Below the pieces are notes generated by a model. The model ran no database searches. It was not told where the DNA came from and saw only the letters and a program-made list of their open reading frames with translations. A stretch of DNA of 64,000 nt from CAWDDG01 sp963801065. GTDB taxonomy: Bacteria > Actinomycetota > Actinomycetes > Jiangellales > Jiangellaceae. Every line of letters begins with the position of its first letter. Within the stretch, counting starts at the first letter, position 1. Positions 62,185 through 64,000 of this stretch are shown piece after piece. Location of the stretch: assembly GCA_963801065.1 (NCBI GenBank), contig CAWDDG010000004.1, positions 496,001 through 560,000 on the forward strand. The letters run 5' to 3'. A program made the position numbers and the translations under genes.

Positions 62185-63534
62185 TCATCGGTCCGCGCTG
62201 GTCTTGGACGGCTGGATGTTCGGGTTGAGGTGGAAGACGTTGTCCGGATCGTAGGTGTCCTTCACCGCGGTGAGGCGGGCGAGCTTGGTCGGTGAGTAGG
62301 CCCGTCGAACGCCGGTCATGCCCTCGTCGTTGAGCGTGTTGGTGTAAACGCCGCTTGCGAAATGGTCCAGCGTCGCGGCGTACCGTCTCGCCTCGCCCAT
62401 CCGGTCGGAGTCCTCGGCCGGATCCGTCCAGCGCGCCGCGGCGACCAGCTCGAACTTCGTGTCGCGATGGGTGAACGCCATCGCCTCCTCGGGCACGTCG
62501 GCGATCGCACCGCCGTACGCCTGAAGGCTCACGTTGGGCGCGTGCTCACTCCGCAGGCTCTCGCCGACCATGACGGTGATCGCCTCGTCGGTGAGTTCCC
62601 GGAGAAAGTGCCCCTTCCAGTACCTGCGTAGCTGGTGCCCGTCCACCGTGTCGTCACGCCGCTGCAGCTCGACGTACGACGGCGTCTCGACCCGCTCCGC
62701 GCTCGGTCGGCCGAGCGCTCGCAATGATGGGAGCAACTCTCTAGCGGCATGGAGATCGCCGCCCACCCACACGTAGCCGACCGTGACCAGGCCACCGCTG
62801 AGCAGCGCGGTGAACGTGGCCGGCAGGGGAGCACTGGCGCTCAGGTCGCGCCAGCTTCGAAGCACGGCTTCCGCCTGGTCGAGGGCGAAGTCGAACTCGG
62901 CGGTCAGCGTCTGCGGGCCGACCGGGTGCAGCCGGAACTCGAAGTCGGTCACAACCCCGAAGTTCCCCCCGCCCCCGCGAAGACCCCAGAACAGCTCCGG
63001 GTGCTCCGTCTCGCTGGCTCGCACCACGCTCCCGTCGGCCGTGACCACCTCGAAGGAGACCACGTTGTCGCAGGTCAGGCCGTGCGCCCGCGCCAGCCAG
63101 CCCATCCCGCCACCGAGCGTGAGCCCTCCGACCCCGGTGTGGGAGACGTTGCCGGCCGTGGTTGCCAGTCCGTGTTGCTGCGACGCCTGGTCCAGCGCAC
63201 CGAGGAGTGTGCCGCCTTGCACCGATGCACGCCGCTGGTGCGGGTCCACCCGCACGCGGTTCAGCGGGGTCAGGTCGATCATCAGGCCGTCCTCCGGCAC
63301 GGCGTGGCCGATCACGCTGTGGCCGCCACACCGGACGCCGATCTCGAGTCCGAGCTCTCGGGCCGTCCGGACCGCCGTGGCGACGTCGCCGACGCTCGCG
63401 CAGCGGATGATCATCCGCGGCCGCCGGTCGATCATCGCGTTCCAGACGGTTCGTGCCTCGTCGTACCCCGCGTCGCCGGACAAGAGCAGCCGTCCGTCGA
63501 ACCGGTCACGCATGCCGTTCGTCGTTGCCGTCAT
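62185..63534 (-). CDS. FAD-linked oxidase of the berberine-bridge type
   Basis: A 449-residue oxidase. The FAD domain has the histidine-linked motif RCGGHSVIGH, HTGVGGLTLGGGMGWLARAHGLTCDNV, and the covalent-Cys-like region FWGLRGGGGNFGVVT; the substrate domain ends DTYDPDNVFHLNPNIQ. Members oxidise sugars or secondary metabolites. The substrate cannot be told. It is divergent from the MocR gene, which may control it. Confidence 0.92.
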   Translation of the reverse strand: MTATTNGMRDRFDGRLLLSGDAGYDEARTVWNAMIDRRPRMIIRCASVGDVATAVRTARELGLEIGVRCGGHSVIGHAVPEDGLMIDLTPLNRVRVDPHQRRASVQGGTLLGALDQASQQHGLATTAGNVSHTGVGGLTLGGGMGWLARAHGLTCDNVVSFEVVTADGSVVRASETEHPELFWGLRGGGGNFGVVTDFEFRLHPVGPQTLTAEFDFALDQAEAVLRSWRDLSASAPLPATFTALLSGGLVTVGYVWVGGDLHAARELLPSLRALGRPSAERVETPSYVELQRRDDTVDGHQLRRYWKGHFLRELTDEAITVMVGESLRSEHAPNVSLQAYGGAIADVPEEAMAFTHRDTKFELVAAARWTDPAEDSDRMGEARRYAATLDHFASGVYTNTLNDEGMTGVRRAYSPTKLARLTAVKDTYDPDNVFHLNPNIQPSKTSADR

Positions 63535-63544
63535 GGTCGCGAGC

Positions 63545-63573
63545 CTGACAGGAATCGGTACGTGCGATAAGAT
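63545..63573 (+). promoter_or_regulatory. Promoter of the MocR regulator gene
   Basis: CTGACA is followed after 17 nt by TAAGAT, with the ATG 8 nt later. It has good consensus and implies a leaderless or nearly leaderless mRNA. Confidence 0.55.
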
Positions 63574-63581
63574 CCAATCCG

Positions 63582-64000
63582 ATGGCCGAATCAAGGACCA
63601 ATTCTGGCATCGCGGGCGACCTGCTCATCGAGCTCAGGCGCAATGTCTCCTTCCCCTTGCACCGGCAGATCGAGGCATCGATCCGCGACGGCATCCGCTC
63701 GGGACGGCTACGGCTCGGCATCTCGTTGCCGCCCACGCGAACCATCGCCGCCGACCTCGGCGTCTCGCGCGGTGTCGTCGTCGAGGCGTACCAGCAGCTC
63801 GTGGCCGAGGGATACCTGACCACCCGGACGGGCGGGTACACCCAGGTGGCAATCGGCCCGGAGCCGGCCCCGCCGGCGGCGCGGCCGGTTCGCCCACAGT
63901 TGCCGAGGATCGACTTCGGCTACGGCAGGGCCGACGTGACCAACTTCCCCCGTGCCGCGTGGCTGCGGTCGGTCCGAACGGTGCTCACGGAGGCACCGAG
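63582..64000 (+). CDS. MocR/PdxR-family regulator, N-terminal part (runs off the right edge)
   Basis: The first ~139 residues. The GntR winged helix is complete (PLHRQIEASIRDGIRSGRL, ISLPPTRTIAADLGVSRGVVVEAYQQLVAEGYL), followed by a linker and the start of the aminotransferase-like domain (FPRAAWLRSVRTVL), so this is a MocR rather than a plain GntR. Such regulators bind PLP and often control their divergent neighbour, here the FAD-linked oxidase. Confidence 0.9.
   Translation, partial: MAESRTNSGIAGDLLIELRRNVSFPLHRQIEASIRDGIRSGRLRLGISLPPTRTIAADLGVSRGVVVEAYQQLVAEGYLTTRTGGYTQVAIGPEPAPPAARPVRPQLPRIDFGYGRADVTNFPRAAWLRSVRTVLTEAP

Noticed and set aside
1..64000. CRISPR arrays, phage or plasmid modules, restriction or other known defence systems
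   Set aside because: No regularly spaced repeats and no cas, integrase, transposase, restriction or phage structural genes were recognised.

Overview
The window is high-GC bacterial DNA from the Actinomycetota, probably chromosomal. The left end holds the actinobacterial Ser/Thr kinase and cell-shape cluster fhaA-fhaB-pstP-rodA-pbpA-pknA-pknB next to a tRNA-Leu, a block usually found near the replication origin. A proteasome activator (Bpa), an Eis-type acetyltransferase, an FtsZ-independent wall-growth set, many GTG starts and -10 boxes 6-8 nt before start codons fit the same group. The genus cannot be fixed from the sequence alone.

Layout. 1-7.4 kb: the Stk/cell-shape operon on the minus strand and tRNA-Leu(CAG). 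7.7-10.4 kb: an alpha/beta hydrolase, a DUF1579-like protein, an ECF sigma factor with a C-terminal SnoaL-like domain and a small cupin-like protein. 10.8-12.4 kb: an exported hydrolase and a TetR regulator with matching operator candidates. 12.5-14.5 kb: a multicopper oxidase and a small membrane protein, both broken by single-base indels. 14.7-18.4 kb: an Eis-like acetyltransferase, a small basic protein, an AlaA-type aminotransferase and a divergent MarR-GNAT fusion. 18.5-24.6 kb: a large secreted phosphodiesterase with a duplicated domain, a DUF1707 protein, an alkylation-repair pair (AdaA-AlkA fusion and Ogt) and a GDPD-like protein. 24.6-31.2 kb: a lipoprotein hydrolase, a MerR regulator with a small partner, a frameshifted 5-oxoprolinase and an EcsC-like protein. 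31.3-34.6 kb: Aat, a PPOX protein, an Fpg/Nei glycosylase, an aldo/keto reductase and a subtilisin-inhibitor-like lipoprotein.

34.7-36.2 kb is an AAA ATPase gene between two CTAG-rich imperfect direct repeats, followed by a perfect 29-bp inverted repeat with a nested hairpin. 36.2-40.7 kb: a flavohaemoprotein-like globin reductase, an anti-sigma-type ATPase, a SEC-C/DUF5926 protein and arginine deiminase. 40.7-45.6 kb: a GT2 glycosyltransferase overlapping tail to tail a large membrane protein that is translationally coupled to larC and larB. 45.7-48.8 kb: pheA, serS and a HAD hydrolase. 48.8-52.8 kb: an aldo/keto reductase behind a MerR-type promoter, bpa, a tandem GNAT protein, a lipoprotein and a NUDIX hydrolase. 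52.8-54.4 kb is a gene-poor stretch with gene fragments around a RibD/DHFR-like gene. 54.4-57.6 kb: an operon of an MFS exporter, a sulfite-oxidase-like molybdoenzyme, a ferredoxin-reductase-like partner and a zinc-ribbon DUF6510 protein. 57.6-64 kb: a TfoX-like protein, a VOC protein, a mercuric-reductase-like flavoprotein, a secreted BNR-repeat protein, a berberine-bridge-type oxidase and the start of a divergent MocR regulator.

The best leads for something undescribed are: the nearly identical MerR-type operators at 26.7 and 48.8 kb, which tie two loci 22 kb apart into one likely regulon; the repeat-flanked ATPase with its large hairpin; the two-copy domain in the secreted phosphodiesterase; and the larB-larC-membrane protein operon with no larA or larE nearby. 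No transposase, integrase, phage gene, CRISPR array or recognised defence system was found.
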